Below are positions 61,346 to 64,000 of a stretch of 64,000 bases of DNA, piece by piece. Every line of letters begins with the position of its first letter. Position 1 is the stretch's first letter. The stretch lies in the NCBI GenBank assembly GCA_933228675.1, contig OW121740.1, positions 9,329,442-9,393,441 on the forward strand, read 5' to 3'. The translations under genes and the position numbers were made by a program. This DNA is from Stomorhina lunata. Taxonomy: Eukaryota > Arthropoda > Insecta > Diptera > Rhiniidae. The notes beneath the pieces are model-generated. The model saw only the letters and a list, made by a program, of their open reading frames with translations. It searched no databases and was not told where the DNA came from.

Positions 61346-62422
61346 AAGTTCAGTTCTAGTTTAGTTCTAGTTCAGTTCCAGTTCAGTTCTAGTTCAGTTC
61401 TAGTTCAGTTCTAGTTCAGTTCTAGTTCAGTTCTAGTTCAGTTCTAGTTCAGTTCTAGTTCAGTTCTAGTTCAGTTCTAGTTCAGTTCTAGTTCAGTTCT
61501 AGTTCAGTTCTAGTTCAGTTCTAGTTTAGTTCTAGTTCAGTTCTAGTTCAGTTCTAGTTCAGTTCTAGTTCAGTTCTAGTTCAGTTCTAGTTCAGTTCTA
61601 GTTCAGTTCTAGTTCAGTTCTAGTTCAGTTCTAGTTCAGTTCTAGTTCAGTTCTAGTTCAGTTCTAGTTCAGTTCTAGTTCAGTTCTAGTTCAGTTCTAG
61701 TTCAGTTCTAGTTCAGTTCTAGTTCAGTTCTAGTTCAGTTCTAGTTCAGTTCTAGTTCAGTTCTAGTTCAGTTCTAGTTCAGTTCTAGTTCAGTTCTAGT
61801 TCAGTTCTAGTTCAGTTCTAGTTCAGTTCTAGTTCAGTTCTAGTTCAGTTCTAGTTCAGTTCTAGTTCAGTTCTAGTTCAGTTCTAGTTCAGTTCTAGTT
61901 CAGTTCTAGTTCAGTTCTAGTTCAGTTCTAGTTCAGTTCTAGTTCAGTTCTAGTTCAGTTCTAGTTCAGTTCTAGTTCAGTTCTAGTTCAGTTCTAGTTC
62001 AGTTCTAGTTCAGTTCTAGTTCAGTTCTAGTTCAGTTCTAGTTCAGTTCTAGTTCAGTTCTAGTTCAGTTCTAGTTCAGTTCTAGTTCAGTTCTAGTTCA
62101 GTTCTAGTTCAGTTCTAGTTCAGTTCTAGTTCAGTTCTAGTTCAGTTCTAGTTCAGTTCTAGTTCAGTTCTAGTTCAGTTCTAGTTCAGTTCTAGTTCAG
62201 TTCTAGTTCAGTTCTAGTTCAGTTCTAGTTCAGTTCTAGTTCAGTTCTAGTTCAGTTCTAGTTCAGTTCTAGTTCAGTTCTAGTTCAGTTCTAGTTCAGT
62301 TCTAGTTCAGTTCTAGTTCAGTTCTAGTTCAGTTCTAGTTCAGTTCTAGTTCAGTTCTAGTTCAGTTCTAGTTCAGTTCTAGTTCAGTTCTAGTTCAGTT
62401 CTAGTTCAGTTCTAGTTTAGTT
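61346..62422. repeat. 11-bp satellite AGTTCAGTTCT, about 98 nearly identical copies
   Basis: Pure tandem AGTTCAGTTCT. The few changes seen are AGTTTAG at the start, at about 61,525 and at the end, and TTCCAG near 61,378. The unit is a doubled AGTTC with one added T. The period is not a multiple of three, so it holds no long frame. Confidence 0.97.
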
Positions 62423-62479
62423 AAATAATAGTTATTGAAATATATGTTATTCAAAGTTTATAAAATAAAGACCAAAAAT

Positions 62480-62685
62480 TCGATGAGTCTGAACATAAAT
62501 CGGGTTGAATTCAATCGATGACATGGCTTATGTTGAGAACCTCTGTGGTTTGTGGATTATTCGCAGAATATCAACTGTGGCATAAGCTGTGTGTTATGTA
62601 GCGCCGTTCTGCTTTAACCATATATCCTGATTATCCAATTCAGCCTAAAAAAAAGTTGGAAATATCGACATATACCGCATATAGC
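62480..62685 (-). pseudogene. Fragment of a mariner-type transposase
   Basis: On the minus strand, AELDNQDIWLKQNGAT and HTAYATVDILR with one intervening stop resemble the mariner/Tc-family block PEL..D..WFQQDGATCHTA..T.DLL. The catalytic Asp of QDGA is Asn here (QNGA), and stops interrupt the frame, so it cannot be active. Only this part of the catalytic domain was recognised. Confidence 0.7.
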
Positions 62686-62844
62686 GCTATATCATTAACA
62701 TGGTCAACTTCGTTCACAGAGAAATATCAAAAGAGAATGATGCTGTCAGCTCAAAATCTACCATTAAACAATGACTTTTTCGGTATGATTTTTTTAAGAG
62801 AAGTAGCATTCAGGCAAATACTACCTATACAATTGTATATAGAG

Positions 62845-63165
62845 TATATACAAATTGGGTTACCTTCTTTGGAAAGGGGATAGTAAAAAGGTACAATGAG
62901 CTGTACACTGTAATTACACTTCATGTCAATTTTTAGAACAGCGAAGTGGCGCCGTTTGTTGTTATTTAGACGCATAATTTAAGCTTTTTGTTCTACAACC
63001 AATTTTATTTCTTTTACATCGACGGCGTGCTTACTGCTATAGACTAACACCGATGGAGGAAGCTGTGGTAATTAATAATTTTAAAAGAAATTAATAATAA
63101 CAGAAATTGATGGCTCGTACTGAATATGAGATGTTATGCTTAGTAGTCGACGTGCTGCGATTAAT
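62845..63165. repeat. SINE-family copy lacking the B box
   Basis: GGGTTACCTTCTTTGGAAAG matches 7,725-7,745. TTTACATCGACGGCGTGC and GGTAATTAATAATTT through GCTTAGTAGTCGACGTGCT match 55,020-55,175. Relative to that copy a short deletion has removed most of the B-box region, leaving GGCTCG. Confidence 0.65.
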
Positions 63166-64000
63166 CCATGAAGATTGAAGAATGCAAGGAAGACTAAATA
63201 TACGATTACTTGAAAGATGTGGTTTTAAGTGCAGAGAAAATGTTTTATGTACTTCTTCATAACATACACAGACTCTACAACTTCTGTTTTCAAGGACGAC
63301 ATCAAATTAAATCGTCTTACTTCCAATATTTATCGTGCCTTTCAATCAGACGTTGTCCTGACACAACAGATACTGGAAAGAATCCGTATTTCTAGTTCGG
63401 TCGGTTGGTCCCCAAAGACAGGAAAAAGTAGTTTTATGTTTTATCTACTCCTTCTTTGCTCCCACAACTTCTGTTTAGCGGTGCTACTCTATTGATTCAT
63501 CATAATTTCTAGTCTTTTGTTACTGAATCCGTACCGTATGTATGCAAAATTATCTACCTGTCGATTTACAGGCTCCTTTTAGTCCTCACAGATACTGCAA
63601 CCTCAAACGGCATGACTTGTTATCAAAAAGTTATCCCATTTTTTAAGATGAACCATTGGACTATCTGGATCGCTAGGTCAGTCAGTTAGTCTCCAAAGGA
63701 ATTTAAAGAAGTTACATGGAATCCTTTTCTTCCTTGCTCCTACCGGATGCAAGTAGAATTCACTCCTTGCTGAGATTTTGCTTGCCTGTTGCAGCACAGA
63801 CAAATCCATTACTTCCCATCTCAAAACCTATTTTCCTAGATACAACATATTACCTTACCATCTAATCGATCTAATGTTCTGACCGAAATCTTTGTTTTGC
63901 AAAGTAAGTATGCGTATCATCTTGCAATAGACTTCGATATAAAAGGAGTCAAGAATAACGGAAGAAGAATGATAATATGGACCTATTTCGTCGGTTAAAT
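63166..64000. other. Unassigned DNA, probably transposon debris
   Basis: Two loosely similar stretches (about 63,400-63,490 and 63,675-63,775) share GTCGGTTGGTCCCCAAAGA-like and TTCTTTGCTCC-like blocks, suggesting an old local duplication. Overlapping short frames at 63,210-63,495 show no family signal. Confidence 0.3.

Noticed and set aside
2531..62422. Tandem arrays as possible CRISPR arrays
   Set aside because: Units are directly adjacent with no unique spacers, no cas genes are present, and the genome is eukaryotic.

Overview
This window comes from a eukaryotic nuclear genome, most probably a higher (brachyceran) fly. It is very AT-rich. It holds a three-exon jagunal gene whose reconstructed 197-residue protein is close to the Drosophila form, a tRNA-Arg(TCG) gene of fly type, GT-AG introns, fly-type LINE, mariner and SINE remnants, and a great deal of tandem-repeat DNA. 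By eye about half of the window is satellite or minisatellite. No bacterial, plasmid or phage features and no CRISPR array were seen.

Left part (1-26,240). It opens with three linked AT-rich tandem arrays (541-4,370). Then comes jagn on the minus strand (5,339-11,171), with a 5.2-kb first intron full of dispersed-repeat copies and a palindromic MITE-like element. Two decayed LINEs (12,170-13,690 and 15,135-16,235) separate jagn from the tRNA-Arg gene (16,565-16,637). Tail-to-tail with the tRNA lies a two-exon minus-strand gene for a DUF1989 (urea-carboxylase-associated family) protein (16,793-21,151). Its intron and its upstream flank are both filled by one 120-135-bp satellite rich in TTTACA/TGTAAA dyads.

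Middle part (26,240-54,065). This looks like the interior of a long plus-strand gene. A possible 5' noncoding exon lies at about 26,500-26,827. One well-supported coding exon lies at 37,757-37,885; it encodes 24 residues including an RRAS phosphorylation-type motif. I found no further exons of it. The region is dominated by 29-31-bp arrays sharing a TTTTCTATAGAAAA-type palindrome and by blocks of a 12-bp satellite (GACTATGACTTT/A) that alternate in orientation. Two large blocks (41,931-45,320 and 46,350-48,435) face each other as a giant inverted repeat around a 1-kb spacer whose edges carry mirrored 59-bp sequences. At 39.9 kb the 31-bp array passes directly into the 12-bp array, which suggests how the latter arose. 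An array rich in TGAGTCA (53,031-54,065) ends this part.

Right part (54,066-64,000). This is transposon-rich: a tRNA-derived SINE, a 2.04-kb TA-flanked non-autonomous element, a 1.56-kb foldback element six bases away, a nearly uniform 98-copy 11-bp array (61,346-62,422), a mariner-type transposase fragment and a second SINE-like copy. No intact host gene was recognised here. The very long open frames inside the satellites come from 12-bp periodicity and are not annotated as genes.
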